A stretch of DNA of 64,000 bases from Rhizobium sp. 16-488-2b (GCF_017741815.1 NZ_JAGHMF010000023.1:23905-87904), one strand, 5' to 3'. Shown: positions 8,138 to 17,720, numbered from the stretch's first letter. Notes: generated from the sequence alone by a model not told the origin. Made by a program: numbers and translations.

Positions 8138-8152
8138 GGAGGCACTTAAGGC

Positions 8153-8182
8153 ATGCCGCCGGCACCGGGCGGGCGGCATTTT
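8153..8182 (+). terminator. Rho-independent terminator after the permease
   Basis: ATGCCGCC (8153-8160) pairs with GGCGGCAT (8172-8179) around an 11-nt loop, followed by a short T-run. The stop codon is 15 bp upstream. Confidence 0.65.
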
Positions 8183-8357
8183 CCTTGACGTGTGCAGCCG
8201 AATATGGCCTTAAAGCCAGCCAAACGGACAATTGGCCGGGCAAGCGGGCGAAATGCCCTTTTCCGGCCGGTTTCCTGATCCAGTTATCTGCATTCTTCAG
8301 GCCGAGCGTTGCTTTCCCTCAGAAAGCCGTCCGGCATTTATTTGACGGGCACATAAA

Positions 8358-9812
8358 ATGACAGCTTCCGGCGTCCGCGTCCGCATTGCTCCCTCGCCAA
8401 CCGGCGAGCCGCATGTCGGCACCGCATACATCGCACTCTTCAACTACCTCTTCGCCAAGAAGCACGGCGGCGAGTTCATCCTGCGTATCGAAGACACCGA
8501 TGCCACGCGCTCGACGCCCGAATTCGAAACCAAGGTGCTCGACGCGCTGAAGTGGTGCGGCCTGGAATGGTCGGAAGGCCCCGATATCGGCGGCCCCTAC
8601 GGCCCCTATCGCCAGTCCGACCGCAAGGACATGTACCAGCCTTACGCCCAGGAACTGCTGGACAAGGGCCATGCCTTCCGCTGCTTCTGCACGCCCGAGC
8701 GCCTGACCGAAATGCGCGAGGCCCAGCGCGCCTCCGGCAAGCCGCCGAAGTATGACGGTCTCTGCCTGAAGTACTCCGCCGAGGAAGTCTCCGCCAAGCT
8801 GGCATCGGGCGAAAGCTCCGTCATCCGCATGAAGATCCCGACCGAGGGTTCCTGCGACTTCACCGACGGCGTTTACGGCGACGTCTCGATCCCGTGGGAT
8901 TCGGTCGACATGCAGGTCCTGATCAAGGGCGACGGCATGCCGACCTATCACATGGCAAACGTCATCGACGACCATCTGATGAAGATCACCCACGTCGCGC
9001 GCGGCGAGGAGTGGCTGGCATCGGTGCCCAAGCACATCCTGCTCTACCGCTATTTCGGCTGGGACCAGCCGGTGTTCATGCATCTCTCGCTGATGAGAAA
9101 TGCCGACAAGTCGAAGCTGTCGAAGCGCAAGAACCCGACCTCGATCTCCTATTACTCCGCGCTCGGCTATATCCCGGAAGCGCTGATGAACTTCCTCGGC
9201 CTGTTCTTCGTGCAGATCGCCGAAGGCGAGGAACTGCTCGACATCGAGGAACTGGCCGGCAAGTTCGACCCGGAAAACCTCTCCAAGGCCGGCGCCATCT
9301 TCGACATCCAGAAGCTCGACTGGCTGAACGGCCGGTGGATCCGCGAAAAGATGTCGGAAGAAGAGTTCCAGAGCCGCGTTCTGACCTGGGCGATGGAAAA
9401 CGATCGCCTCAAGGCCGGCATGGCGCTGTCGCAGTCGCGCATCTCCAAGCTCGGCGAACTGCCGGAGCTGATGGGCTTCCTCCTGAAGTCGGACCTCAAC
9501 CTCGATCCGTCCGCCTTCGCCAAGATCAAGTCGCCGCCGGAAGAAATCCTCGAGATCCTGAACACGGTGCAACCGGATCTGGAAAAGATCCTCGAGTGGA
9601 ACGTCGAATCCATCGAAGCCGAACTGCGCGCCATCGGCGACCGCATGGGCAAGAAGCTCAAGGTGATCGTCGCCCCGCTCTTCGTCGCCGTCTCCGGCTC
9701 GTCGCGCTCGCTGCCGCTGTTTGACAGTATGGCCATCCTCGGCCGCTCGGTCGTCCGCCAGCGCCTGAAACTGGCCGCCCAGGCCGCGGCCTCGCTGGTC
9801 GGGCCGAAGTGA
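8358..9812 (+). CDS. gltX: Glutamate-tRNA ligase
   Basis: A 484-residue class I aminoacyl-tRNA synthetase that charges tRNA with glutamate in the cytoplasm. The ATP-binding HIGH-like motif is PSPTGEPHVGTAY (residues 12-24) and the KMSKS-like loop is SKLSKRKN (about 250-257). The C-terminal helical domain binds the anticodon. Alphaproteobacteria often have two GltX paralogues; I cannot tell from this window whether this one charges tRNA-Glu, tRNA-Gln or both. It is followed by a RIME element and lysS in the same direction. ATG 8358 has no strong ribosome site. Confidence 0.97.
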   Translation: MTASGVRVRIAPSPTGEPHVGTAYIALFNYLFAKKHGGEFILRIEDTDATRSTPEFETKVLDALKWCGLEWSEGPDIGGPYGPYRQSDRKDMYQPYAQELLDKGHAFRCFCTPERLTEMREAQRASGKPPKYDGLCLKYSAEEVSAKLASGESSVIRMKIPTEGSCDFTDGVYGDVSIPWDSVDMQVLIKGDGMPTYHMANVIDDHLMKITHVARGEEWLASVPKHILLYRYFGWDQPVFMHLSLMRNADKSKLSKRKNPTSISYYSALGYIPEALMNFLGLFFVQIAEGEELLDIEELAGKFDPENLSKAGAIFDIQKLDWLNGRWIREKMSEEEFQSRVLTWAMENDRLKAGMALSQSRISKLGELPELMGFLLKSDLNLDPSAFAKIKSPPEEILEILNTVQPDLEKILEWNVESIEAELRAIGDRMGKKLKVIVAPLFVAVSGSSRSLPLFDSMAILGRSVVRQRLKLAAQAAASLVGPK

Positions 9813-9853
9813 TTTGACAAGAAAGTGCCGGCGTTGACGCCGGCATTCTGAAG

Positions 9854-10004
9854 TACCCCCCTCTGCCCTGCCGGGCATCTCCCCCACAAGTGGGGAGATC
9901 GACCAGCGGTCCGGCCTACGCCAGACAATGAGCGTAGGCGATCGGGTGAGCCCAGCCAATCTCCCTCCTTGTGGGGGAGATGTCCGGCAGGACAGAGGGG
10001 GGTA
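9854..10004. repeat. RIME-type intergenic palindromic element between gltX and lysS
   Basis: The ends are near-perfect inverted repeats: TACCCCCCTCTGCCCTGCC-type sequence on the left and its complement ending at 10004. Each arm contains a CTCCCCCACAAG-type inner segment. The structure and sequence match the rhizobial intergenic mosaic elements (RIME). Read as RNA, it would fold into a very long hairpin between two synthetase genes. Confidence 0.85.
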
Positions 10005-10039
10005 ACCGCAACGAACACAGCCCGAAAAAGGCAAATGAC

Positions 10040-11536
10040 ATGACCGAAAAGACCGAAACCGCCACCCTCTCCTCCGACGCGACTGAGGTCCGCGCCCAGA
10101 AGCTGAAGCTGCTGCGCGAAAAGATCGGCGACGTCTATCCGGCGCATTTCCACCGCACCATCACCAATGCCGAGCTGGCCGAGAAGTACAAGGATCTGGA
10201 ATCCGACATCGAGACGACTGACGTCGTAACCGTCGCCGGCCGTGTCTACTCCTCGCGCAACTCCGGCATGTTCATGGATATCCATGACGCCGGCGGCAAG
10301 ATCCAGATCTTCAGCCACAAGGACGTGACGCCCGAGGCCGCCCGCGAGATGCTCGCCATGATCGACATCGGCGACATCATCGGCGTGACCGGCACGGTGC
10401 GCCGCACCAAGCGCGGCGAACTGTCGATCAACGCCCAAGAGATCACCATGCTCACCAAGTCGCTTCTACCCATGCCGGAGAAGTGGAACGGCATCGCCGA
10501 TATCGAGATCCGCTATCGCAAGCGCCACCTCGACATCATGAGCAACGACGAATCCAAGCTCCGCTTCCAGCAGCGCTCGAAGATCCTCTCCGGCATCCGC
10601 CGCTTCATGGAAGACGACGGCTTCATGGAAGTCGAGACGCCGATGCTGCACTCCGTCTACGGCGGCGCGACGGCCGATCCGTTCAAGACGCACCACAACA
10701 CGCTGAAGCAGGACATGTACCTGCGCATCGCGCCCGAGCTTTTCCTGAAGCGCACGCTGGTCTCGGGCCTCACCGACAAGGTCTTCGAGATCAACCGCAA
10801 CTTCCGCAACGAGGGCGTCTCCACAAGGCACAATCCCGAGTTCACCATGATGGAGTGCTACTGGGCCTATGCCGATTACGAGGACATCATGGACCTCGTC
10901 GAGCGCCTGTTCGAAAAGCTGGCGCTGCAGGTGCACGGCACGACCGAATTCCCCTTCGGCGACAAGCAGATCTCCTTCAAGGGTCCGTTCAAGCGCGTTC
11001 CGATGCCTGACGCCGTCAAGGAAGCGACCGGTATCGACTTCCTCGCCATGAAGACCGACGAGGAAGCCCGCACCGCCGCCAAGGCCGCCGGCTTCGAAGT
11101 TGAGAGAGACTGGACCTGGGGCGAATGCTTGGCCTTCATCTTCGAGGAGAAGGTCGAAGGCACGCTGATCCAGCCGAGCCACGTCACCCACTTCCCGAAG
11201 GACATCTCGCCCTTCGCCAAGGAAGTGCCGGGCGAGCCGCGCCTCGTTGAGCGCTTCGAGACCTATTGCAACGCCTGGGAACTGGGCAACGCCTTCTCGG
11301 AACTCAACGATCCGGAAGAACAGCGCCGCCGCATGGTCGAGCAGCTCGAGCAGGCCCATGCCCGCGGCGAGAAGGACAAGCAGCTGGACGACGAATTCCT
11401 CGATGCCATCGACCAGGGCATGCCGCCCGCAGGTGGTCTCGGCATCGGCGTCGACCGCCTGACGATGTTGCTCACCAACGCCCCCTCGATCCGCGACGTC
11501 ATCCTTTTCCCGGCCCGCAAGGCCAAGGCTGACTAA
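10040..11536 (+). CDS. lysS: Lysine-tRNA ligase, class II
   Basis: A 498-residue class II lysyl-tRNA synthetase. The N-terminal OB-fold binds the anticodon (VAGRVYSSRNSGMFMDIHD, about residues 58-76). Class II motif 2 is visible as INRNFRNEGVSTRHNPEFT (about 250-270) and motif 3 as GLGIGVDRLTMLL (about 465-477). I chose ATG 10040, which starts a typical MTEKTE N-terminus; an earlier in-frame ATG lies inside the RIME repeat and is unlikely. A strong terminator follows. Confidence 0.97.
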   Translation: MTEKTETATLSSDATEVRAQKLKLLREKIGDVYPAHFHRTITNAELAEKYKDLESDIETTDVVTVAGRVYSSRNSGMFMDIHDAGGKIQIFSHKDVTPEAAREMLAMIDIGDIIGVTGTVRRTKRGELSINAQEITMLTKSLLPMPEKWNGIADIEIRYRKRHLDIMSNDESKLRFQQRSKILSGIRRFMEDDGFMEVETPMLHSVYGGATADPFKTHHNTLKQDMYLRIAPELFLKRTLVSGLTDKVFEINRNFRNEGVSTRHNPEFTMMECYWAYADYEDIMDLVERLFEKLALQVHGTTEFPFGDKQISFKGPFKRVPMPDAVKEATGIDFLAMKTDEEARTAAKAAGFEVERDWTWGECLAFIFEEKVEGTLIQPSHVTHFPKDISPFAKEVPGEPRLVERFETYCNAWELGNAFSELNDPEEQRRRMVEQLEQAHARGEKDKQLDDEFLDAIDQGMPPAGGLGIGVDRLTMLLTNAPSIRDVILFPARKAKAD

Positions 11537-11554
11537 GGCTGGTTACGGACATGC

Positions 11555-11591
11555 AAAAGGCGGCAACCCGAAAGGGTTGGCCGCCTTTTTT
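11555..11591 (+). terminator. Rho-independent terminator after lysS
   Basis: AAAAGGCGGC-AACCC pairs with GGGTT-G-GCCGCCTTTT around a GAAA loop with one bulged base, ending in a T-run. This is a classic intrinsic terminator. Confidence 0.92.
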
Positions 11592-11670
11592 GTTTGTGTT
11601 TCCGCTAACGAAATACCGACGCGTTGTTCTCCGTTGCCGGACGGAAAGACCCCGCCGACCGAGCAACCAA

Positions 11671-12381
11671 TCAATGCCCGCCTGAAGGCGCCGCCGCCGG
11701 GGCTGCTTCACCTTCGGCCGGTGCAGCGCCGTGCCCTCCCTCGGCCGGCTTCGCGCCTTCGCCCTTCGCAGCGGGTTTGCCCTCTCCGCCCTCGGTCGCG
11801 GCCACCGCGATCGGGTCGATACAATCGGACACGTCCTTGAAAGACGCGTTGAGCGTAGTGATCTCGTCCTCGGGCAAATCGATGCGTTCGCCGAAGAACA
11901 GGCCGTTGGCCGCAGCCGTGCCGTCGTAGTAGCGGGCGGTATATGTCTTGTTGCCCTCGATGCTTTCGACGATCGGATCGGGATGTGGGATATAGACCAC
12001 GTCGGCGCCGATCGCCCGGCCGCGGATATCGGAGCGCAGCGTCGGGCCGTTGGCGTCGAGAACCACGACCTGCACCAGATCCGGCTTCTGCGCCTCGTAG
12101 ACAGCTTTTGCTACCCTAAGCGCCGTCTTGACGCGGGTCATGCCGTCGGTCGGCTCGGTCTTGATGTATTTGCGAATCCAGACCCGCTTCTGTTTCTTGA
12201 TGGTGACGAGATTGACGTCGGTGCACGCGGCGCCGTTCACGGTCTCCGCGGGAGGACCGAGCAGGGTGTCCTTGCCGATATACAGCGCTGCGCCGCCGGA
12301 AACGCCCCCGAGAAGGGCAATTCCGCCGATGATCAGCACCAATTTCCGGGAAGGCCGGAAGATGCGCAGTAAGGCCTTCAC
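11671..12381 (-). CDS. Hypothetical membrane-anchored protein with Ala/Pro/Glu-rich tail
   Basis: A 236-residue protein that I cannot assign to a named family. One N-terminal membrane helix (LVLIIGGIALLGGVSGGAAL, about residues 14-33) is followed by a ~160-residue domain, probably periplasmic, with two cysteines (ACTDVN, DCIDPI). The last ~45 residues are low-complexity (repeats of Ala, Gly, Glu, Pro). The start is GTG 12381, with GGAG eight bases before it. It converges on lysS. Confidence 0.75.
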   Translation of the reverse strand: MKALLRIFRPSRKLVLIIGGIALLGGVSGGAALYIGKDTLLGPPAETVNGAACTDVNLVTIKKQKRVWIRKYIKTEPTDGMTRVKTALRVAKAVYEAQKPDLVQVVVLDANGPTLRSDIRGRAIGADVVYIPHPDPIVESIEGNKTYTARYYDGTAAANGLFFGERIDLPEDEITTLNASFKDVSDCIDPIAVAATEGGEGKPAAKGEGAKPAEGGHGAAPAEGEAAPAAAPSGGH

Positions 12382-12560
12382 GCCAACTGCTCCGCCATCA
12401 AGTCACTCCAACGCAATAAACTGGTGTGGACGCTAGAGAAATGACGTTTCGGAATACTTAAATGCGGGCAAGAAGTTTGTGCCACAAAGAGACTTATCCC
12501 AAAAAAGGTCCAGCATGGTGCACGCTTGCAATGGCCTCGGGCGCCATGCTCTAAGATGCC

Positions 12561-13469
12561 ATGGCCTTCACGCTTCGCCAGATTCAATACTTCATCGCAG
12601 TGGCCGAGCAGGGCTCGATCACGCGGGCCGCGCAGAACCTGTCGATCTCGCAATCCTCGGTTACGGAAGCGCTGAAGGAGCTGGAGACCGACCTCGGCGT
12701 CGAGCTCTTCGACCGCCATCCGCGCGGGCTGACGATCACCCATAACGGCCACCAGTTCCTGCGCCACGCCACCAAGATCCTGGCCAGCGTCTCCGATGCC
12801 CGCGCCAGCTTTTCCGGCACCAGCAACCAGCCCTCGGGCACGCTCAACATCGGCGTCACCTCGCTGGTCGCCGGCTACGTGCTCTCCGACCTGCTCGCCC
12901 GCTACCGCCGCGCCTGCCCCGGCGTCGAGGTCTCGGCCATCGAGGACAATGGCGGCTATCTCGAGCATCTGCTTGTTGGCGGCGAGCTCGATGTCGCCGT
13001 CATGGTGATCTCCAACCTGCGCGACCGCATGGCATTGCAGGCCGAGATCCTGGAAACCTCGCCCTATCGCCTCTGGCTCCCCATGGGCCACCCGCTTGTG
13101 TCCGCCGACATCATCTCGATCGCCGATATCGCCCGCGAACCGCTGATCATGCTGACCGTCGACGAAATCGAGGAGAACACCGGCAAGCTGCTCTCGGCGC
13201 TCGGCGCCCGCCCGCACGTCGCCTTCCGCACCCGCTCCGTCGAAGCGGTGCGCAGCCTGGTCGCGACAGGCGCCGGTGTGGCGCTGCTTCCCGATCTCGT
13301 CTACCGCCCATGGTCGCTGGAAGGCGACCGTATCGAAAGCCGCGATGTCTCGGGCTCCCTTCCGGTCGTTCAGGTCGGCATGGTCTGGCGCAAGGGCTCC
13401 AGCCTCCCGCAGGCAGCAAGGGATTTCGTCGGCATCGCCGAGGCCATGCGCTCAGGACGACCGCGCTAA
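12561..13469 (+). CDS. LysR-family transcriptional regulator
   Basis: A 302-residue LysR-type regulator. The N-terminal winged helix-turn-helix is clear (TLRQIQYFIAVAEQGSITRA, then ISQSSVTEALKELE), followed by a periplasmic-binding-protein-like effector domain (about residues 90-295). It lies just upstream of a polyamine-type ABC transporter operon in the same direction. A symmetric T-N11-A box sits in the gap, so it probably controls that operon. The effector is unknown, perhaps a polyamine or its aldehyde product. Confidence 0.93.
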   Translation: MAFTLRQIQYFIAVAEQGSITRAAQNLSISQSSVTEALKELETDLGVELFDRHPRGLTITHNGHQFLRHATKILASVSDARASFSGTSNQPSGTLNIGVTSLVAGYVLSDLLARYRRACPGVEVSAIEDNGGYLEHLLVGGELDVAVMVISNLRDRMALQAEILETSPYRLWLPMGHPLVSADIISIADIAREPLIMLTVDEIEENTGKLLSALGARPHVAFRTRSVEAVRSLVATGAGVALLPDLVYRPWSLEGDRIESRDVSGSLPVVQVGMVWRKGSSLPQAARDFVGIAEAMRSGRPR

Positions 13470-13490
13470 ACCTTAGCGCACGCAACCACC

Positions 13491-13507
13491 TATCGGAAAT
13501 TCCGATA
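13491..13507. promoter_or_regulatory. Putative LysR operator (T-N11-A) before the polyamine operon
   Basis: TATCGGAA and TTCCGATA form a perfect 8-bp inverted repeat around one A. It contains TCGGAAATTCCGA, a textbook T-N11-A LysR box. It lies 22 bp after the LysR gene and about 100 bp before the binding-protein gene. Confidence 0.65.
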
Positions 13508-13609
13508 ACGCCATTCTGATAAATGAATTTGCGAAAGCGGCTTTTTCGCGTCACCTTTTCTGCCGGGAACAAAACGCCACGAAGTGGCACCAAAACCGGG
13601 AGACATCAG

Positions 13610-14767
13610 ATGAAATATCTTCTGAAATCGTGCACGGCTGCGCTTGCGACCCTGAGCTTCGTGACGCAGGTCGTGGCGGCCGAGCCGCTGAAGGAATTGG
13701 GCAAGGGCGAAGGCGCCGTCAGCATCGTGGCCTGGGCCGGCTATATCGAGCGCGGCGAAAGCGACAAGAATTACGATTGGGTCACCGGTTTCGAGAAGGA
13801 GACCGGCTGCAAGGTCTCGGTCAAGACCGCCGCCACCTCCGATGAAATGGTGTCGCTGATGAACGAGGGCGGCTTCGACCTCGTCACCGCCTCCGGCGAC
13901 GCCTCGTTGCGCCTCGTGGCCGGCAAGCGCGTCCAGCCGATCAACACCGATCTCATCCCGAGCTTCAAGAACGTCGACAAGCGTCTGCAGGATGCGCCCT
14001 GGTACACAGTTGGCGGCGTTCATTACGGCGTTCCCTATCTCTGGGGACCGAACGTCCTGATGTACAACACCGACGCCTTCAAGGGCGAGGCGCCGAAGAG
14101 CTGGAAGGTGGTCTTCGAGGAAGAGACGCTGCCCGACGGCAAGTCCAACAAGGGCCGCGTGCAGGCCTATGACGGCCCGATCTATATCGCCGACGCCGCG
14201 CTCTATCTCATGGTCCATAAGCCGGAACTCAACATCAAGAACCCCTACGAACTGAACGAAGACCAGTACAAGGCCGCCCTCGACCTACTCCGCGGCCAGC
14301 GCAAGCTCGTCTCGCGCTACTGGCACGACGCGATGATCCAGATCGACGACTTCAAGAACGAAGGCGTCGTCGCCTCCGGCTCCTGGCCCTTCCAGGTCAA
14401 CCTGATGCAGGCCGACAAGCAGAAGATCGCCTCCACCTTCCCCGAAGAGGGCGTCACCGGCTGGGCTGATACGACCATGCTGCACGCCGACAGCGAGCAC
14501 CCGAACTGCGCCTACATGTGGATGGAGCATTCGCTGTCCGCCAAGGTCCAGGGCGACGCCGCCGCCTGGTTCGGCGCCGTCCCCTCGGTTCCGGCTGCCT
14601 GCAAGGGCAACGAGTTGATGACCGACACCGGCTGCGCCACCAACGGCTATGATCACTTCGACAAGATCAAGTTCTGGCGCACGCCCACCGCCAAGTGCGA
14701 ACAGGGCGAATGCGTGCCCTATCACCGCTGGGTGTCGGATTATATCGGCGTGATTGGCGGGCGGTAA
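13610..14767 (+). CDS. ABC transporter substrate-binding protein, spermidine/putrescine type
   Basis: A 385-residue periplasmic binding protein. A signal peptide is visible (KYLLKSCTAALATLSF, cleavage after VVAA near residue 24). The mature protein opens with VSIVAWAGYIERG and has the PotD/PotF-like pattern of a class-II binding fold (SGDASLRLVAGKRVQPIN, PYLWGPNVLMYN). GGGAGA precedes ATG 13610, so I rejected a longer upstream start. It is the first gene of an operon with an ATPase, two permeases and an aldehyde dehydrogenase. The context suggests a diamine or similar amine as ligand. Confidence 0.9.
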   Translation: MKYLLKSCTAALATLSFVTQVVAAEPLKELGKGEGAVSIVAWAGYIERGESDKNYDWVTGFEKETGCKVSVKTAATSDEMVSLMNEGGFDLVTASGDASLRLVAGKRVQPINTDLIPSFKNVDKRLQDAPWYTVGGVHYGVPYLWGPNVLMYNTDAFKGEAPKSWKVVFEEETLPDGKSNKGRVQAYDGPIYIADAALYLMVHKPELNIKNPYELNEDQYKAALDLLRGQRKLVSRYWHDAMIQIDDFKNEGVVASGSWPFQVNLMQADKQKIASTFPEEGVTGWADTTMLHADSEHPNCAYMWMEHSLSAKVQGDAAAWFGAVPSVPAACKGNELMTDTGCATNGYDHFDKIKFWRTPTAKCEQGECVPYHRWVSDYIGVIGGR

Positions 14768-14782
14768 CAGCTGGCCGCAGCC

Positions 14783-14936
14783 TCTCTTCTCCCCAACGGG
14801 GAGAAGATGTCCGAAGGACAGATGAGGGGGTGAGCGACGAAGGAGCGAGCGTCTGAGCGACAAGCGAAGACGACGCCTGCCGTGTCGCCCCCTCATCCGA
14901 CCCTTCGGGCCACCTTCTCCCCGTGGGGGAGAAGGG
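14783..14936. repeat. Palindromic intergenic repeat inside the polyamine operon
   Basis: The element carries CTTCTCCCC/GGGGAGAAG hairpins and the sequence CCCTCATCCGACCC. The same motifs occur at 30249-30372 and 46940-47066. It sits between the binding-protein gene and the ATPase gene, where an mRNA hairpin could protect the upstream message and lower expression of the downstream genes (inference). Confidence 0.7.
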
Positions 14937-14963
14937 AACACCGCAAACATCGGAGCCCCCAAA

Positions 14964-15950
14964 ATGACACCCGCCGTCCGTTTCCAGAAGGTCTCCCGCC
15001 ATTTCGGCGCCGTTCGCGCCGTCGATGGCGTCGATCTCGAGATCGCGCCGGGCGAGTTCTTCGCCATGCTGGGGCCGTCGGGTTCGGGCAAGACCACCTG
15101 CCTGCGCCTGATCGCCGGCTTCGAACAGCCGACGGCGGGGCATATCGAGATTTTCGGCGAGACCGCCGAGGGCGTGCCGCCATACAGGCGCAACGTCAAC
15201 ACCGTGTTCCAGGACTACGCGCTCTTCCCGCATCTGAACATCCTCGACAACGTCGCCTACGGGCTGATGGTCAAGGGCGTCGGCAAGATGGAGCGCGCGA
15301 AAGCGGCCGAACAGGCGCTGGAACTGGTGAAGCTCCCCGGCTACGGCGCCCGCAAGCCCGGACAACTCTCCGGCGGCCAGCGGCAGCGCGTGGCGCTCGC
15401 CCGGGCGCTGGTCAACAAGCCGCGCGTGCTCTTGCTCGACGAACCGCTCGGCGCGCTGGACCTGAAGCTGCGCGAGCAGATGCAGGAGGAGCTGAAGGGC
15501 CTGCAGCGCGCGCTTGGCATCACCTTCGTCTTCGTCACCCACGATCAGGGCGAAGCACTCTCCATGGCCGACCGCGTTGCCGTCTTCAACGATGGCGGCA
15601 TCGTGCAGGAGGGCACGCCGCAGGATATCTATAACAGGCCGAAAACCCGCTTCGTCGCCGATTTCGTCGGCTCCTCCAATGTGATCGCCCCCGAGCTGAT
15701 GACCGCGCTTGGCGGCGAGAAGCGCTGGGCGAGCCTGCGCCCCGAAGCGATCCGACTCACCGGCGACGGCGTCGAATCCCGTGTCGAAAACGCCAGCTTC
15801 CTCGGCGCCGCCACGCGGCTCACCGTCGCGGCCCGAGGCACGCGCCTGCATGTCATGCTGCCGGCAGGCGCCACTATCCCCGAAGTCGGCGCCGATGTCC
15901 GCCTGTCGTGGCAGCCCGTCGACGTGCACTACATGGACGACGCCGCATGA
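14964..15950 (+). CDS. ABC transporter ATP-binding protein, PotA type
   Basis: A 328-residue ATPase. Walker A is GPSGSGKTT (about residues 38-46), the ABC signature LSGGQRQRVALARAL lies near 131-145, Walker B is RVLLLDEPLGALD (about 151-163), and the switch His is in VTHDQGEA. The C-terminal ~90 residues form a TOBE-like regulatory domain (WASLRPEAIRLTGDG). Its TGA overlaps the ATG of the next gene (ATGA), indicating translational coupling. It energises polyamine-type uptake with its neighbours. Confidence 0.95.
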   Translation: MTPAVRFQKVSRHFGAVRAVDGVDLEIAPGEFFAMLGPSGSGKTTCLRLIAGFEQPTAGHIEIFGETAEGVPPYRRNVNTVFQDYALFPHLNILDNVAYGLMVKGVGKMERAKAAEQALELVKLPGYGARKPGQLSGGQRQRVALARALVNKPRVLLLDEPLGALDLKLREQMQEELKGLQRALGITFVFVTHDQGEALSMADRVAVFNDGGIVQEGTPQDIYNRPKTRFVADFVGSSNVIAPELMTALGGEKRWASLRPEAIRLTGDGVESRVENASFLGAATRLTVAARGTRLHVMLPAGATIPEVGADVRLSWQPVDVHYMDDAA

Positions 15951-16915
15951 CCGCGATCGCGCTCACCCACGAGGAGGCGGCGACCTCGATCCTGCCCGGT
16001 CGCGGCGGTTTCTTCGGCCGGATGTCCGACCTGTTCTGGCGCCGACCGAAGCTGCTGCTCTTCCTGATGCTGACGCCGCCGCTGCTCTGGCTCGGCATCA
16101 TCTATATCGGCTCGCTCCTGGCGCTTCTGCTGCAGAGTTTCTTTTCGATCGACGATTTCTCCGGCCTGGTGACCTACGAATTCACGCTGGCAACTTATGC
16201 GCAACTGCTGTCGCCCACCAATTTCGACATCATCGTGAGAACCGTGCTGATGGCGGCGCTGGTGACGCTCGCCTCCGCCGTCGTCGCCTTCCCGATCGCC
16301 TATTACGCGGCCCGCTACGCCAAGGGGAAATGGAAGGCGCTCTTCTATCTCGGCGTCATGCTGCCGCTCTGGTCAAGTTATCTCGTCAAGATCTACGCCT
16401 GGAAGCTGATCCTCGCCAAGGAGGGTATTCTCACCTGGTTCTTCGCCAAGCTGCATTTGGCCTGGCTGCTCGACGGCGTGCTGGCGCTACCCATTGTCGG
16501 CGGCAATTCGCTGTCGGTGAGCTATATCGGCACCTTCCTCGTCTTCGTCTATGTCTGGCTGCCCTACATGATCCTGCCGACGCAGGCAGCGCTCGAACGC
16601 GTGCAGGGCAACCTGATCGAGGCATCGTCCGATCTCGGCGCCACGCCGGGCCAGACCTTCCGCACCGTGCTCTTTCCGCTGGCTCTGCCCGGCATCGTCG
16701 CCGGCTCGATCTTCACCTTCTCGCTGACGCTGGGCGATTACATCATCCCGCAGATCATCGGCTCCTCGCGCCTCTTCATCGGCCAGGCGGTCTATGCGCA
16801 GCAGGGAACGGCCGGCAACGTGCCGCTCGCCGCCGCCTTCTCCGTCGTCCCCATCGTCATCATGGCCGTCTATCTGTGGCTGGCCAAGAAACAGGGAGCC
16901 TTCGATGCGCTCTGA
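15947..16915 (+). CDS. ABC transporter permease, PotB/PotH type
   Basis: A 322-residue membrane protein with about six helices. The EAA loop that docks on the ATPase is visible as EASSDLGATPGQTFRTVLFP (about residues 225-244). The start is ATG 15947, coupled to the ATPase gene by an ATGA overlap. It pairs with the downstream permease to form the transmembrane channel. Confidence 0.95.
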   Translation: MTAIALTHEEAATSILPGRGGFFGRMSDLFWRRPKLLLFLMLTPPLLWLGIIYIGSLLALLLQSFFSIDDFSGLVTYEFTLATYAQLLSPTNFDIIVRTVLMAALVTLASAVVAFPIAYYAARYAKGKWKALFYLGVMLPLWSSYLVKIYAWKLILAKEGILTWFFAKLHLAWLLDGVLALPIVGGNSLSVSYIGTFLVFVYVWLPYMILPTQAALERVQGNLIEASSDLGATPGQTFRTVLFPLALPGIVAGSIFTFSLTLGDYIIPQIIGSSRLFIGQAVYAQQGTAGNVPLAAAFSVVPIVIMAVYLWLAKKQGAFDAL

Positions 16916-17720
16916 CCGTGGCCAACGCGCGCCGATCGCGCTCAAGATCGCCGCAGCCGGCGGGCTGCTCTTCCTGCACCTGCCGATCCTGCTGATCTTC
17001 GTCTACGCCTTCACGACGGAAGAAAAGAGCTACCAGTGGCCGCCGCCGGGGCTGACGCTGCAGTGGTTCGGCATCGCCTGGAACCGGCCGGATGTCTGGG
17101 CCGCCCTTGGGCTTTCAGTGCAGGTCGCCTGCATCGCCACCGCCATCGCGCTGGTGCTCGGCACGCTCTGCGCCGCCGCCGTCAGCCAGACGAAGTTCTT
17201 CGGCCGCGAGGCGATCTCGCTGCTGGTCATCCTGCCGATCGCGCTGCCGGGGATCATCACCGGCATCGCGCTGCGCTCGGCCTTCAGCCTGTTCGACATT
17301 CCCTTCTCGGTCTGGACGATCGTGCTCGGCCACGCCACCTTCTGCGTCGTGGTGGTCTATAACAACGCCGTTGCCCGCTTCCGCCGCACCCAGGGCTCGC
17401 TGATCGAGGCCTCGATGGATCTCGGCGCCGATGGCTTCCAGACCTTCCGCCACGTCATCCTGCCGAATATCGGCACGGCGCTTCTTGCCGGCGGCATGCT
17501 TGCCTTCGCGCTCTCCTTCGACGAGGTCATCGTCACCACTTTCACCGGCGGCCAGCAATCGACGCTGCCGATCTGGATGCTGGAAGAGCTGATCCGCCCG
17601 CGCCAGCGCCCCGTCACCAACGTGGTCGCCATGGTCGTCGTGCTCGTCACCTTCCTGCCGATCCTGGCAGCCTACTACCTCACGCGCGATGGCGATCAGG
17701 TCGCCGGAGCTGGAAAATAA
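16905..17720 (+). CDS. ABC transporter permease, PotC/PotI type
   Basis: A 271-residue permease with about six helices and the EAA motif EASMDLGADGFQTFRHVILP (about residues 167-186). ATG 16905 lies 11 bases inside the preceding gene, typical of coupled translation. It is the second channel subunit of the polyamine-type transporter. Confidence 0.95.
   Translation: MRSDRGQRAPIALKIAAAGGLLFLHLPILLIFVYAFTTEEKSYQWPPPGLTLQWFGIAWNRPDVWAALGLSVQVACIATAIALVLGTLCAAAVSQTKFFGREAISLLVILPIALPGIITGIALRSAFSLFDIPFSVWTIVLGHATFCVVVVYNNAVARFRRTQGSLIEASMDLGADGFQTFRHVILPNIGTALLAGGMLAFALSFDEVIVTTFTGGQQSTLPIWMLEELIRPRQRPVTNVVAMVVVLVTFLPILAAYYLTRDGDQVAGAGK

Noticed and set aside
9854..10004. The RIME element as a mobile element with transposase or as a CRISPR repeat
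   Set aside because: It is a single 151-bp palindrome with no coding sequence and no regular spacers.
8319..10034. Long open frame on the minus strand opposite gltX
   Set aside because: It is antisense to a clear synthetase gene, rich in His, Asp and Arg as expected from reverse-reading GC-rich codons, and has no recognisable domain.
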